Source: Conus ventricosus
Lineage: Eukaryota; Mollusca; Gastropoda; Neogastropoda; Conidae
Reading direction: 5' to 3'
Assembly: GCA_018398815.1 (NCBI GenBank)
Contig: CM031620.1
Coordinates: forward strand, 58,494,045-58,558,044
Length of the DNA stretch: 64,000 nucleotides
Below the pieces are notes generated by a model. It was not told where the DNA came from and did no database searches. It worked only from the letters and a program-made list of their open reading frames with translations. Shown here piece by piece: positions 10,678 to 23,800 of the stretch. The first letter of the stretch is position 1. Each line of letters starts with the position of its first letter. The position numbers and the translations under genes are program-made.

Positions 10678-11677
10678 NNNNNNNNNNNNNNNNNNNNNNN
10701 NNNNNNNNNNNNNNNNNNNNNNNNNNNNNNNNNNNNNNNNNNNNNNNNNNNNNNNNNNNNNNNNNNNNNNNNNNNNNNNNNNNNNNNNNNNNNNNNNNNN
10801 NNNNNNNNNNNNNNNNNNNNNNNNNNNNNNNNNNNNNNNNNNNNNNNNNNNNNNNNNNNNNNNNNNNNNNNNNNNNNNNNNNNNNNNNNNNNNNNNNNNN
10901 NNNNNNNNNNNNNNNNNNNNNNNNNNNNNNNNNNNNNNNNNNNNNNNNNNNNNNNNNNNNNNNNNNNNNNNNNNNNNNNNNNNNNNNNNNNNNNNNNNNN
11001 NNNNNNNNNNNNNNNNNNNNNNNNNNNNNNNNNNNNNNNNNNNNNNNNNNNNNNNNNNNNNNNNNNNNNNNNNNNNNNNNNNNNNNNNNNNNNNNNNNNN
11101 NNNNNNNNNNNNNNNNNNNNNNNNNNNNNNNNNNNNNNNNNNNNNNNNNNNNNNNNNNNNNNNNNNNNNNNNNNNNNNNNNNNNNNNNNNNNNNNNNNNN
11201 NNNNNNNNNNNNNNNNNNNNNNNNNNNNNNNNNNNNNNNNNNNNNNNNNNNNNNNNNNNNNNNNNNNNNNNNNNNNNNNNNNNNNNNNNNNNNNNNNNNN
11301 NNNNNNNNNNNNNNNNNNNNNNNNNNNNNNNNNNNNNNNNNNNNNNNNNNNNNNNNNNNNNNNNNNNNNNNNNNNNNNNNNNNNNNNNNNNNNNNNNNNN
11401 NNNNNNNNNNNNNNNNNNNNNNNNNNNNNNNNNNNNNNNNNNNNNNNNNNNNNNNNNNNNNNNNNNNNNNNNNNNNNNNNNNNNNNNNNNNNNNNNNNNN
11501 NNNNNNNNNNNNNNNNNNNNNNNNNNNNNNNNNNNNNNNNNNNNNNNNNNNNNNNNNNNNNNNNNNNNNNNNNNNNNNNNNNNNNNNNNNNNNNNNNNNN
11601 NNNNNNNNNNNNNNNNNNNNNNNNNNNNNNNNNNNNNNNNNNNNNNNNNNNNNNNNNNNNNNNNNNNNNNNNNNNNN
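10678..11677. other. Assembly gap
   Basis: Exactly 1000 N. A round number indicates a placeholder of unknown true length. Open frames crossing it are artefacts. Confidence 1.
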
Positions 11678-12170
11678 AAGTGCCCCCCCCCCATTACCCT
11701 CCTCCCCCCACCCCCCATGCCTTTTTTCCCCACCTCAACACCCCCCCCCCCCCAAATCATACCTTATCACCCATTTATCTTCCATCCCCTTCCCTCCCTT
11801 ATTAACATTACCCACACACACCTTTCACAACTACCCACGCACAACTACCACCACCTCTTTCATCACCCAGCGAAATCATTTATTTTATTCACCTAAACCT
11901 TTATTTTTTTTAATTTATTTTTATTATTTTTATTTATTTTATTCCCCCCCCCACCCCCCCCCCCCAGTTTCCCTCCCCCCTTTACCATTATTATCAATCC
12001 ACCATTACCACAACCGTCACAAAGATATCACACCACCCCAATAAACTAGACACTGTCACACACAACCCTATCGTATCACACACACCCCCCTTCCCCTACG
12101 CAACCCCCCCCCCCCCCCCCCTCCTTTTCCTCTCCCATAATCCCCCTTGTCATTTCCACCTAGCGGCTAT
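11678..12170. repeat. C/T/A-rich low-complexity tract
   Basis: The plus strand is almost free of G for nearly 500 bases, with many runs of 7-16 C. It abuts the gap, so it could be either a real strand-asymmetric repeat or the cause of the assembly break. From 12171 to 13018 only a CA microsatellite (about 12694-12725) and no genes are seen. Confidence 0.75.
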
Positions 12171-13018
12171 TCTCCCCACCACATGGACAACAACAGATGA
12201 GTCATTTTTCATTCTTTGTTTGTACTGTCCCAAATGTTAAATGTAATTTATATTTTCGCCTGAAGAAGACCCAAGTGGTTGAAATGCATCGTGTCTTGTC
12301 ATGTGCTTTGTCAATGTCATTGGAGGTAAGTAACAAACTTTTTCTAAAAGAAAAAAAAGGAATTTCCTTACTAAAATCAGTTTAAAAAAACCAAACTGCG
12401 ACCGCTTCCTACTACCCCGCACATGAGAAAAGGCGCAAAAAATGGTTTACTGCTCGTTTTTCACTTGGCAGAAGTAATGTATAATCGTTCCAGAAATCTC
12501 AGGAATTATTGAAGAAATGCTTGGATTGGAATTAACGTCTTTTCTTCGCGGTCAAGTGAATGTCCAGGACAAAATTCTCACCGAGAAGGAATACGGCACT
12601 TGTGTGGACAGCAAATGTCTAAAAAGCTATGATAGTGGGAAAAATATTTTTCCCACTAATATTCATTTTTTTAGACATACTTGCTGTCCAGACACACACA
12701 CACACACGCGAACACACACACACAGAGACGGACAGACAGACAGACACAGACACAAGTAGAGGAATAGATAGACAAAAAGCTCGTTGAATACAGCATTCTG
12801 ATTCAGTTCAGTTCTTATTGCAGTCATGGAGGACGACAAAAAACAACAACAGTACAGCCTTGTAAAAGAAATTAGCATCAGTTTGCGTGCATTCCGACTC
12901 TCATAGACAGACGCGCACGCACGCACACACACACACACTCAAGAGCATGCGCGTGGTCTTTCTTTTCAATTACTTTTGCAAACAATTTCATTGTCTTGTT
13001 TTGTTTTTTAATCAACAG

Positions 13019-13215
13019 AAGGTGAAGACGACCGTCAATTCTTCGCCGACACTCTGGTCAACGCGAACCGTGTGTGGACTCAGACCACCTTCCGGTCCAG
13101 TCTGTCGGACATGCGCAGTGAGGAGCAGAAATGCGCCATCTTGGAGGAGCTGTACAGGAGATACAAGGCGCTGGTGGCCAAACAAAACCGGAAACTTACA
13201 GAAGCAATGTGCTAA
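13019..13215 (+). CDS. Probable terminal coding exon of an unidentified host gene
   Basis: A pyrimidine-rich acceptor (ttttttaatcaacag) precedes an open stretch of 65 codons ending in TAA at 13213-13215. The exon enters with two bases completing a codon, then reads GEDDRQFFADTLVNANRVWT and RSEEQKCAILEELYRRYKAL, an amphipathic helical C-terminus with normal codon use unlike the surrounding repeats. No other exons are recognised; upstream ones may lie in or beyond the gap at 10678-11677. The helix-rich tail could belong to a methyltransferase-like enzyme, but I cannot assign a family with confidence. Confidence 0.5.
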
Positions 13216-13282
13216 TCAACTTACTGGTCGTTCGGAAGATGTGAACATACTGACGCGTTTGTTCGAACAACCGAGCATTTAT

Positions 13283-13990
13283 TGGCCGATGATGTAGGCC
13301 AGGTCCCGTTTGTCCCTCTCTCTCTCTTATTTTCATTGTATATTAATGAATTAGCAATAGAAATTATTGAGAAGGGAAGACACGGTGTCACCTTTGACTT
13401 GATTGAATTATTTATATTGTTATTTGCAGATGATATTGTCTTGTTCTCTGAAACTGTCATGGGATTACAAAACCAACTGAATAATTTACATTCTGCAGCA
13501 TGTAGACTGGATTTGAAAGTAAACATGGGTAAATCATAGTTTTTCGAAAGGGTGGTTTCTTAGGATTGCGTGAAAGGTGGTTGTATGGATGTTCGCAAAT
13601 GTCGGTGGTAAATGCTTACAAGTACTTGGGCATATATTTTTCCACAAAACTTAGCTTTACGTTTGCCTGTCATGATCTTGTTAACAGAGGAAAGCGTGCT
13701 GTTGCAACTATTTTAAGCTTGCTTTATAGATTTGAAAGTGTTTCGGTTATATTATTTTTTAAATTGTTTGATGCTTAAGTGCAGCCTATTGTACAGTATG
13801 GCGCCGAGATTTGGGGATTGGATAAAATTCGTGAAATTGAAAAATTGCATTTATTTGCTATGAAACGCTGTTTGCATGTGGATAGACGAACCCCTAATGA
13901 TTTGGTTTATGGTGAGCTTGGCAGATTTCCCATTTATGTAACTTCTACGTGAAATGTATCAGTTATTTAAATCAAGACTGTACTCAAACG
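13283..13990 (+). pseudogene. LINE reverse transcriptase fragment
   Basis: Plus-strand frames give LFADDIVLFSETVMGLQNQL, which contains the reverse-transcriptase FADD catalytic motif. YKYLGIYFSTKLSF and QPIVQYGAEIWGLDKIREIE follow. These are the palm, thumb and connecting segments of an endonuclease-type non-LTR retrotransposon polymerase. Frameshifts and stops near 13540 and 13780 break it. The N-terminal endonuclease and first RT motifs are absent. It begins about 70 bp after the unidentified terminal exon and lies on the same strand. Confidence 0.8.
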
Positions 13991-14019
13991 TAGAATCTGG
14001 ACTGGGTGATCAGAATCAT

Positions 14020-14190
14020 CTGGGTGATGAGCATGGCTTCTAAGTTTCTTTTTTGCGTTCGCTCCGTAACTGATCGTTTTCGAGCAAACGATACAGAAAC
14101 ACGTGCCAGCCACAAATATTTTCTTGCACCACTTGCGATATTCATTGCCGTCGTCATCAGTTTCGTTTAGCCATTACAATTTCCATTTGT
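14020..14190 (-). pseudogene. hAT-like N-terminal zinc-finger fragment
   Basis: The minus strand reads NEYRKWCKKIFVAGTCFCIV then CSKTISYG and KKKLRSHAHH. This parallels the zinc finger of the element at 4953-10080 (EWCQKVPVAGTCFCVPCGKT). No ORF start or complete element ends were found. A poly-T run at 14401-14420 follows. The remainder of 13990-14763 shows no other feature. Confidence 0.6.
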
Positions 14191-14763
14191 TTCTAATTTG
14201 GCCCTCGATGCATGATACTGGATCTCCTTTCAAAAAAGCCATGGCTACTTAATTTCTGGAGCACCGAGCAAACCGTCGTTGTCAGCCAAATGCGCCAATG
14301 TTAGCCTGTGAAGACGCCGGAAATACAGAAACAGCTACTTCCGTCCGGTAAGAGATCGAAAGCTTGGATCGAACACAAAATTGGAACCGATACATCGTGA
14401 TTTTTTTTTTTTTTTTTTTTGAAGTGACGGAAGTTCCGTCAAGACTGAAAGTCATTTTGCCAGATTTCCGTCCATGGACGTAAAAGTTTCACCCAAGCTT
14501 CAATGACCTAATAGTGTGAAACAGCAAGCGAACAGCGCAAAAATATACAGCGAGTTGTGTTCACCCGTTTTACTCATTATTTGTTTTGAAGCCTTCCAAT
14601 TGCAATATAGGCCTATCTGATTTGTTTAGATTAATTTGCAGCCATAGTTTAGAAACAATTTTTTAAGATCATTTTTATTAGAGTATATAACGGCCTAGGA
14701 AATGAGCTTGATTGCTATCCGTGTGTGTGGGCATATATGTGTGTGCGAGAGAGAGGGAGAAAA

Positions 14764-15522
14764 CAGGGTTCCTACAGACGCCCAAGAACAAAATTCAAGG
14801 AGTTTTCAAGGAGCGTTTTTTTGTATTTCGAGGCTACAATACTTGCGTAAAAATTGAAAAAAGAAATAGCAGTTTGGTTTTTCTTCTTCTACCTAAAAAG
14901 CTAGTTCACTCAAAAATGAGGTCACCAGCACATAAGGTTGGTGAAAAAATTATTTAAAAACAATTTTTTTTTGTACAAAGAAAACAACAAAAATTGTTTT
15001 TAAAAAATTTTTTTCATCAACCTGAACACAGAAAAATCAAACTGCCATTTCTTTTTTCAGTTTTTATCAGTGTGCCAGTACACCACACATTAGAACATTA
15101 ACAAACCCAGACTCTTTGTATTAAATGTACTAAAATCAGCAAAAATATGTCCATTTGTAAGAGAATATACAGACTATGCATGGTGTGCAAGAGACTGGTT
15201 GGAGGAAAAAAAGAAAAAAAAAACTAGTTTAAAAAACAACTTTTTTTTTTACAAACATCGTCGCGTGCCTTAATACCAAGGGAGATAATTTGCAACTTCA
15301 TCAAAATTGTTTTTAAATTTTTCATTAGCCTCAATGCAGAAAAATCAAACTGCCATTTCTTTTTGCCACAATAAAATTTTTTGGAGCTGATGGCTTGATT
15401 TTTCAAAGGTTTTCAAGGAGGTTTGGTCAACAGAACCACATTTAATTGATTTTCAAAGGTTTTCTATGTCTTGAAATTCACTGTCAAGAATCCAAGAAGT
15501 TTCAAGGGGCGTACGAACCCTG
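14764..15522. mobile_element. CAGGGTTC-ended non-autonomous element with 5-bp duplication
   Basis: It starts CAGGGTTCCTAC and ends, read inward, CAGGGTTCGTACGCC. GAAAA flanks both sides (14759-14763 and 15523-15527). Inside, a near-34-bp inverted repeat (about 14935-14970 against 14990-15022) can form a hairpin. The motif AAATCAAACTGCCATTTCTT occurs directly at about 15035 and 15345 and inverted near 14855. No protein is encoded. Related ends occur at 46863, 47007 and 48668. Confidence 0.75.
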
Positions 15523-16507
15523 GAAAAACACATACTGGATAAAACGAAGCAAAAAGATAGAAATTCGCCATAACTGTGTGTCCGTTACAACGAAAGCCTA
15601 TACAGTGAAGCAATTTTGAATGTCCCCAGCGATTCGTTCTAACGGCTTCGACTGTACTTTCACAACACTTCTCTACCAAAATGATGATAGATAAAAACAA
15701 AGGCGTGTAGGTGTGGGAAGATACTGCGCTACCTGTCCATCATTGGACGACAGAATGGCTTCACTCAGTAACAACAAATTACTTGATTTTGGCTCTCAGC
15801 AGAGGATGCCATTTTCTTACCAAGCACACTCAAATATAACCGCGTTTTCTTACTCCTGCATGTTTCAGGAGGGACTGGCCATGGAGACTGCACAGTATGA
15901 CAAACACAAAAGGGATTTCGTGCAATATACCCATCTGAATTTTAAGACCAATACATGCCTCTCTTAGGAATAGCATAAGGCAAACCGAGGCTTCAGTTTA
16001 TAAACTAAATACTTTGAATACTAGCTGTCCCAGTATCCTAATTATGTACAGTTATTCTACCAGAATGAAAAAGAGATAAAGTTGCTTTTGCCCATATGAC
16101 TAGGAACCAAAATATTGCCAATCGTAAAAATGCCCTCACCAATCTACAAACAAAAAAGAATCACTTTCTGCACCTGATGATCTGAACCCCCGATGTACAG
16201 AATATGGCAGCTTATGTGCTTCTTTATAAAACATGTATCTGAACAAATTTTAAGTCTTTGGTTCTCAATCCCAGAAACAGCATAAAAATTTAATCGTGAA
16301 TTTTTCATATAATTTGAACATATTTCAGTGGTAACCTGAACATGCTTTAACTTCATACCTGCCCCGACATGCCTTCCATGACCGACTGGGCTCTAAGCAT
16401 TACCTAAAGAATCCTGCAAATTTATTGTATAGCAACTTCTGACTTCAACATGCACCATCTGTTATAGAACCATGTCCTCTGTCCTGCTTGTGTGGCACAA
16501 GACATGC
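15523..16507. other. No feature seen
   Basis: AT-rich unique sequence. The short open frames have no recognisable motifs or splice context. Confidence 0.5.
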
Positions 16508-17742
16508 TCTTGGGCACACAGGTATGCACATATACATGCTCAAACGATGCATGCATTTGCATATAAACATCTTGGGCACACAGGTATGCACATATACATG
16601 CTCAAACGATGCATGCATTTGCATATAAACATCTTGGGCACACAGGTATGCACATATACATGCTCAAACGATGCATGCATTTGCATATAAACATCTTGGG
16701 CACACAGGTATGCACATATACATGCTCAAACGATGCATGCATTTGCATATAAACATCTTGGGCACACAGGTATGCACATATACATGCTCAAACGATGCAT
16801 GCATTTGCATATAAACATCTTGGGCACACAGGTATGCACATATACATGCTCAAACGATGCATGCATTTGCATATAAACATCTTGGGCACACAGGTATGCA
16901 CATATACATGCTCAAACGATGCATGCATTTGCATATAAACATCTTGGGCACACAGGTTGCACATATACATGCTCAAACGATGCATGCATTTGCATATAAA
17001 CATCTTGGGCACACAGGTATGCACATATACATGCTCAAACGATGCATGCATTTGCATATAAACATCTTGGGCACACAGGTATGCACATATACATGCTCAA
17101 ACGATGCATGCATTTGCATATAAACATCTTGGCACACAGGTATGCACATATACATGCTCAAACGATGCATGCATTTGCATATAAACATCTTGGGCACACA
17201 GGTATGCACATATACATGCTCAAACGATGCATGCATTTGCATAAAACATCTTGGGCACACAGGTATGCACATATACATGCTCAAACGATGCATGCATTTG
17301 CATATAAACATCTTGGGCACACAGGTATGCACATATACATGCTCAAACGATGCATGCATTTGCATATAAACATCTTGGGCACACAGGTATGCACATATAC
17401 ATGCTCAAACGATGCATGCATTTGCATATAAACATCTTGGGCACACAGGTATGCACATATACATGCTCAAACGATGCATGCATTTGCATATAAACATCTT
17501 GGGCACACAGGTATGCACATATACATGCTCAAACGATGCATGCATTTGCATATAAACATCTTGGGCACACAGGTATGCACATATACATGCTCAAACGATG
17601 CATGCATTTGCATATAAACATCTTGGGCACACAGGTATGCACATATACATGCTCAAACGATGCATGCATTTGCATATAAACATCTTGGGCACACAGGTAT
17701 GCACATATACATGCTCAAACGATGCATGCATTTGCATATAAA
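16508..17742 (+). repeat. 62-bp tandem satellite, about 20 copies
   Basis: The unit contains GGGCACACAGGTATGCACAT and TGCATGCATTTGCATATAAA. Copies are essentially identical; three differ by a single missing base (near 16957, 17130 and 17243). Each unit carries ATTTGCAT, the reverse complement of the POU octamer ATGCAAAT, directly followed by a TATAAA. Open frames on both strands result from the repeat and are not genes. Confidence 0.95.
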
Positions 17743-18599
17743 CAAGCATGAAAAGCGCGTATTTACACCACAGCTCATTTGGACACATAAATGCCACCAC
17801 CACCAGTCTGACCTTGGAAATTCTATTTTATTCAAGAAAGATATCAACTGCCACTTTTTCATTTTTTGAGAGGGGGGGGGGCTTTCAGCTGTTCATTACT
17901 GCACTGGTTTGCAGTTTTGGTTCTACCATTTGCTTTCTGTTGGCAAAGCAATCATCTGGCTCAGGGCCTGGGTACTGTCCACAGCACATAGAGCAGTCCA
18001 CCATCAACCAGCCTTTCTGGTCAGCACGTCTCGCACTTGGACCTGCAAACATACAGATCAACTCCATTACAAATTGATTTCCAGACAAGGTTTCAGGACA
18101 AATGTCCTCCTTAGAAACAAACATGTACTGCATCCCAGTCAGATGTTTAATAACATTCTTCTTTGATGTTCAATCAAATATACCTTAAGTTGGGGTATGG
18201 CTTCCTTCTTAATGGCGGGATAAAAAATGGTCATACACACAAAACTCCACCCACTCTCTTTGTTGGGTAGATGGGATTAATCCTTGCCTGTCCATATTGG
18301 GAGTGACTGCTGGAATATCAGCCTGCATACGCCAAAAGAAAAAAAAAATGTTGAATCATCCTAAACCAAGTACATTTTGGGGGGAACTTCCTTTTCTTTG
18401 TCCCTGCATTCTTTTTCAGGGAGGAAAAAATTTGAGCACCTACTTTAGATTTGTTATAACTGTGCTTGTATTGTATGTAGAGACTTGATTTTTTTTGTGT
18501 ACTAATAAAGGGATAGCTGAGGAATGTTTTCATGTAATGCATTTTGTTCTGCATGCATGTTTTGACTTTGAGAAAAAAACAAAAACAAAAATGTGTTGC
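17743..18599. other. No feature seen
   Basis: Unique sequence with a G-run at 17872-17881. No exon, repeat or mobile-element signature is recognised. Confidence 0.45.
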
Positions 18600-19150
18600 C
18601 TCACTTTTGTTCACCGAGTGGAGTTTTGCCCATGAATCTGTCCCTAGACAGGTTTCTGGAGCCTGGCATTTCAATGAAATCATTAGTTGACCAGTATAGA
18701 TCAAATAAAGAGTGTTAGGTGTGGCCAATCAGGAGTAGGAGGGCTAGGAAAGCTTTCATTTCATCGAAGCTGACATCTTTCCAAATGTTGATGTACGAGT
18801 GGCGACCAACGTTTTCTTCTTGCTTCTCTTTCACTTGACTGGCATATCGATTAGTTTGTCTCTAACAAACTAATAATTTCATCTGTCATAAACAAACGTA
18901 ACAGTTCTCCCTTAGACATGCCATCAGGCATCTCCTTGGGACCAGAAGTTTCAGTCGCAGATGTTCATACCCACTTGGAACATCATCGTCACTGCGACGG
19001 TCATTCGAAAGACTATTGCTGTCTTCACCAACACCACTTCACAGTCGATTTCAGCTTGTGAAGCCTTCAAACTCATTTTCCGAGTTGGAATCGTAGCAAA
19101 CTTTGTGCAACTTGTCTTTCCAAATCAGTCCCCCCCATTTTGGAGTTGAG
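18600..19150 (-). pseudogene. piggyBac transposase N-terminal half (broken)
   Basis: Read on the minus strand, an acidic Ser/Asp/Glu-rich start (DSNSENEFEGF, RRSDDDVPSGY) leads into LFMTDEIISLLETN, then a stop, then KEKQEENVGRHSYINIWKDV and SFDEMKAFLALLLLIG, and YWSTNDFIEMPGSRNLSRDR. This order matches the start of piggyBac-type DDE transposases, where an acidic leader precedes the ETN...AFL...YWS...RDRF segments. Stops and frameshifts break it, and the catalytic DDD core is absent. No TTAA-flanked ends could be paired to it, although a TTAA-type short element lies just beyond at 19636. Confidence 0.8.
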
Positions 19151-19635
19151 AAAATCCCCCAAATCGATGTTTACATTTAAAAAATTTCCTGTTGCATGTT
19201 GAATCCAAGGAAATGCAAATGGCGGACAGAAGAGCAAAGTTTAGCCTTGTTTTGAATCGAAAGTCACAGCGCTTCCATTATTATTAACGGAAATGGTGTT
19301 CACGGACCGCCAATTTTGAACACCCTTCGCTCGGAGACACTGTGCACCTGCTGATGCAAGGGAAATAATCGGTTCGGCTACACAGTGCACCTACAGCTTG
19401 CTAAATGTTAAATAGGCAAAAATACAAAAATAGACACCCACCACCACAGAGCAAGCATATTGGTTGGTTGATTGGGTTTTGTTTTTCGTTTTGGGTTTTT
19501 TTTAAACTTGTTTTCTTTCCTTCTTTTCCCCCCCTATTCTTATCTCTAAATTTCTGTCTCCTCCACTTTCACATTTATTTTGCTAGAGATAATTACGTGT
19601 TAACTCTTCAAAGACTGGTGTTTTGGAAAACTTAA

Positions 19636-20298
19636 CCCTCTTCAGAATGCACTTACCTGAGCTTAGTTACGGCGAAAACCTACGGCAAGATAAGTAACTC
19701 CGTAATTTGAACATGGTTACCCAATCTAAAAATTAATTTAAAAGAGAGGAAAGGAAATAACGAAATGAAAATCATTTCAAAACTTCATACGAATATATAT
19801 GTTGCTATATCATAAGTATGAAGAATGTCACATGAGCCATTTACTCAGGAAAAAAAAAAATCTTCAGAACTTTCTTCCGAATCGTTTATCATATCTGGAA
19901 CCTCGTCCCAGTCGAAATCTAGGTCACTGTGAGCTTTATTACCCAGCACTTTCACCAAGTCTTATGCCGTAAATCCTACAAATCACAGTATCTTCATCAC
20001 TGAATCTCATTATAGAATGGCAGAAGTCAAGGTTAGCCATGGTGAAAAACAGCATTTCGACCACAAAACTTAAAAAATTGTAACTCGAGAACTACAGCAT
20101 GTATCGACTCGCGTTCTTTTGCAAACGGAAGTGAATGGCTACAGGAAGAAGGAAGTTGCGTTCTCACGAGACTTCCTTTTCTACGAGAAACATGGCGGCA
20201 CCCATTGTTGCCACGTGTTTAACCGGGCGCTGGCAAGCGCTCAGCCTTTCGCTGTGTGATGTCCGGTTGGGCGCTAGCGGGCATGCGCTTGTCAAGAG
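19636..20298. mobile_element. TTAA-flanked CCCTCTT element, copy 1
   Basis: Flanked by TTAA at 19632-19635 and 20299-20302, with ends CCCTCTTCAG and, inward from the right, CTCTTGACAAG. Four copies of this family occur in the window (24251, 35383 and 36080 are the others). The inner part includes remnants of an acidic leader resembling a piggyBac N-terminus, so it is probably a deleted piggyBac derivative. This copy supplies the empty site for the insertion at 36239. Confidence 0.8.
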
Positions 20299-20302
20299 TT
20301 AA

Positions 20303-22749
20303 GACTTGAGAATATTCCTTCAGAAACGCACAAACTTCACAAAGCTTCGAAGACCTGTACCAACCCTGTTATTGCAGATACACATCATCTTATTACGATA
20401 TGAACCTTACCCACTCCTTCTGAGGCCATCAATTATACAATTAATCTGAAAATCAAAGGGAACCCAGCCCCAGAGGAACTGGGCTCAAGAGGGTTGACAA
20501 GTTTGCACCAAAACCTTATTCTGATGTCCAAGAATTGTCCGCAACAAAACTTCTTGTGCAGCTTCCATCTCACAAAAAGGTCTCAAAAAATTCTCCAACA
20601 ATACCTCATCCCAATCAGGAACAGGAGCCACGAAAGCCAAAGCCACAAAGTATTCTAAACATGCCCCCTCCTCTCCCCCCGCTGCTTCAGCCCCAAATGC
20701 CTCTCATGTAACTTCAGTCTCAAGAACCACAAAAATGGCAAAATTCCCTGATCACTTACTTGCTTTCTCGTCATGATTCCCCCCGTGTCTGAAAACTCGT
20801 CAACCATCGGGGAACAGGTTCAATCCTATGCAAAGACAGTAAGCATTTTTCAGAACAAACAACTTCAATTGCCAAATCTTTCCATGAACCTGCTTTATTC
20901 ACTGTCTGGCTCCTAACAAAAACAAAAAAAAAGCCGCTGGGCCACACGATGGGGAGAGAGAGAGAAAAAAAAATCTTCCATCATTTGCAACGAGAACAGA
21001 GAAGCTAGGCAATTTTAATGCATTTTTCCAAGAGTGCTTCTAGTCTTTCCATGAATGTTTTCAAGTGTAAAGTCTCCTTCAAACAATGAATTTTTAAGCC
21101 AGGTTCATGGAAAGAGCGACACACACAGTAAACATCTACCCCCCCCCCCCCCCCCCCCCCTTCCCTAAAACATATAAGAATAGTTCAACAAAAAATCAGA
21201 TGTCATTTTTGTTCAATGCTCCCTGGAGTAAATGAACCACACAAGTAACCTCACCACTGAACCACATTCAGTTTTCCTCAGAACCAGCTACAACAAACTA
21301 GGTACATAATGGCCCTCTTATTTTTGCGTCAAGTTCCACACTAGACCTGATCTAATGCCTACACTTTAGCAACTCTATCAGATGAAAAGGACTGAAAGAC
21401 TATGAGTGCTACTACTTCCTTTTTCCACACTTTCTACCCAACCAGTTGTCGACAGACTTGCAACTACAGCATACTTACTCTCTGACCAATTACAACATTC
21501 TTCTATTCTGACCAATCTAAAATGCAAACAATACTTACACTCTAACAAGAAACTACAGCACACTTACACTCTAACCAATCTAGCTGCAAGCACCTGCCTC
21601 GTAACTGGAATGTACTTAAATCACACTAACTAGAGTTGAACAAAAGCGTCATACCATACCTGACTTTCAGTCTTAACTGGCTGTTAAAGTGAGGAGGCTC
21701 TGGTAACCTGACTACAGCTGCCTGTCCCGTTCTTCCCCCAGTTACTGCATTTATTGGCTGACGACAGTCTGCTTCTCCAATGGGCTTAGTAGCTAGCAGC
21801 TTTTACAGTACACACTGGCTAGCTAGGCTTGGCTGAAAACACTGTCTGCATTCGTCGGTTCATGGACGTATCTAGCATGTCTGAGAATGCTAGCACCTGA
21901 ACTTTCAAGGCTATCTATACAGGCCGATTCCCCCTTATCCCCACCCCAGCGTGTAGTGTGAGAAGACCATTATGGACATGGAGCCCGCCAAGTCTGCAGT
22001 GTATACAATTCTGATAGTAATGCTTTTGAGTGCAGTAAAGGTGTGTGTGTGTGTGTGTGTATGTATGCAATATCATATAATACTGCTCCCCCTCAAAAAT
22101 GTCTTGTGGTATTCCAACAGAACAATTTAATCAGTGTCCATGTGAACCTCTGAAAACATGGATATCTTCAGGCTGATGCATTATGCAAAGGCCAAGTTGT
22201 ATCTCCCTTTTGATGGAATAGGAACAAACATGGGTAAGAACATAAGGTAGAACAATACAAATCATTTAAAGGGTAGGATTGTTACAATGTTGGTAAGAAA
22301 AACATACAAACAGCATGAAGACATTCTCTCCTCCCATCATTCCTTTCATTCACACATCTCGCCAACTAGAACATTAATGCGAGTACTTAAAATGGTCTTT
22401 GTATTTCATATCTCAACAGTAAAACAATTGATCTTGAACGAAATGGCAGCTACTCTCTATCAGGAAAAGGTAATGCCACTCCCCATAGAACAATCTTCAC
22501 TGCACTTAAAAGAATTAATTCCCATCCTTTCAATTAAGTACAATAAGGCTTTCAAACTTCTTGAATTTTTATCCCGCTTTTTCTACTTCATGCTGTCTTT
22601 TAAAAGTGCCACAAGACCATTTCAGTACTTTTGAGATAAATCGACATATCAGTACACGTACACGTACACGTACACAGGGGAAACATAAGTGGACGGTACC
22701 ATTTAAACACTAACACTGAAGTCATAACAAAACTATCAAGTGTTTTCCA
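20303..22749. other. No gene seen; 3' flank of the hnRNP gene
   Basis: Contains a poly-C run (about 21140-21162), a (GT)n near 22041-22060 and a (GTACAC)n run at 22652-22677. No coding region or mobile-element ends are recognised. Confidence 0.5.
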
Positions 22750-23511
22750 CAACTTTATTCATCCTTCAAGACAGTACCTCAGTCAATTCACAACACAAAG
22801 GCTTTCCTATAAAACAAACACTACCCACTTAAAACAGTCATCAATTATTCTGCTGAGGAAGAGGAACAGAACAGTTTCTTTCAGCACCAAGTCTTTTTAT
22901 CAGTATGTAAAGGGAGGAGGCTAAAAGGAAAAAAAAAAAAAAAAAAGAAAAAAAGAAAAACACAGTCCACACAATGTAGTCTTTAACAGAACCCAAGTGT
23001 CTGCACATCAGCTGCCTGCTACACACTGTGCAGCCATAGATTTGTCCATGAAAAAGATTCAAAAACTCAATAGAAAAAGAACAGGATGATGACGATGATC
23101 AACAGATATTTCACGTAGCAAAATGTCAACTGTTCTGTACATTTGACAGGGGAACAGCTCCATATTTATATAATATATAGCATATTCAGTCATCTATACA
23201 CCTGTTTATTAACCAACATGATCACCTCCAGCTTGCTGACGTCTGATGAATGCAGTCACTAGGTTTTCCCTGTGTACTGTCAGGTACACTACAGGCACAT
23301 CTGTTGGGACCACATTGTTAAGCAAGGTCTTCTATCCCCTTAAAAGAGTCCGTGTCAACATTCCACACTATTCCTTCCTTGGTCAGTAACTGACTGGCTC
23401 CTTCAGCTTTCTAGGGAAGAACTGCCTGCCTGCCTGTATCTAGGTAGCTGCCTCTGCTCTGATTCCTTTGACCCCCTGCCTGTTGGTTCTATCGTATTCT
23501 CTGTTCCTGTC
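22750..23511 (-). other. Probable terminal 3'UTR exon of the hnRNP gene
   Basis: On the minus strand an acceptor (gttgtattatttag|GACAGG) at 23512 precedes sequence with no long frame. AATAAA signals occur at about 23205-23210 and 22754-22759 and could direct polyadenylation. The exon is inferred from splice and poly-A signals in line with the gene. RNA evidence is needed, and the exact 3' end is unknown. Confidence 0.45.
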
Positions 23512-23800
23512 CTAAATAATACAACCAAGAACAACTTCATTGTTAGTCCAATCAAAGAAGTCAAAACAGTAAAGTGTTATCTCTATGCAATTAAAAATAA
23601 TGGTAATCATTAACATTTGAACACATTCTATTTCTATTCAAAACATCATGGAAATCTATTTCTTGCAACCACATGTACCATTTATTGATTAAAGTATTGT
23701 GATAAATGTTTAACTTTTTGTTTTACCTTTTTTTTTTCATGACAACTTTCACAAATGTAGAATACTGGCTACTGGACATTGCAATCATAAAACTACTTAC

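Noticed and set aside
10318..12044. Open frames of over 400 codons on both strands
   Set aside because: They run through 1000 N and a C-rich tract.
16508..17742. CRISPR array
   Set aside because: Units are contiguous without unique spacers, and the context is eukaryotic.
16472..17803. Long open frames on both strands encoding a repeated His/Cys-containing peptide
   Set aside because: They are translations of the 62-bp satellite; its length is not a multiple of three and all frames stay open by chance.
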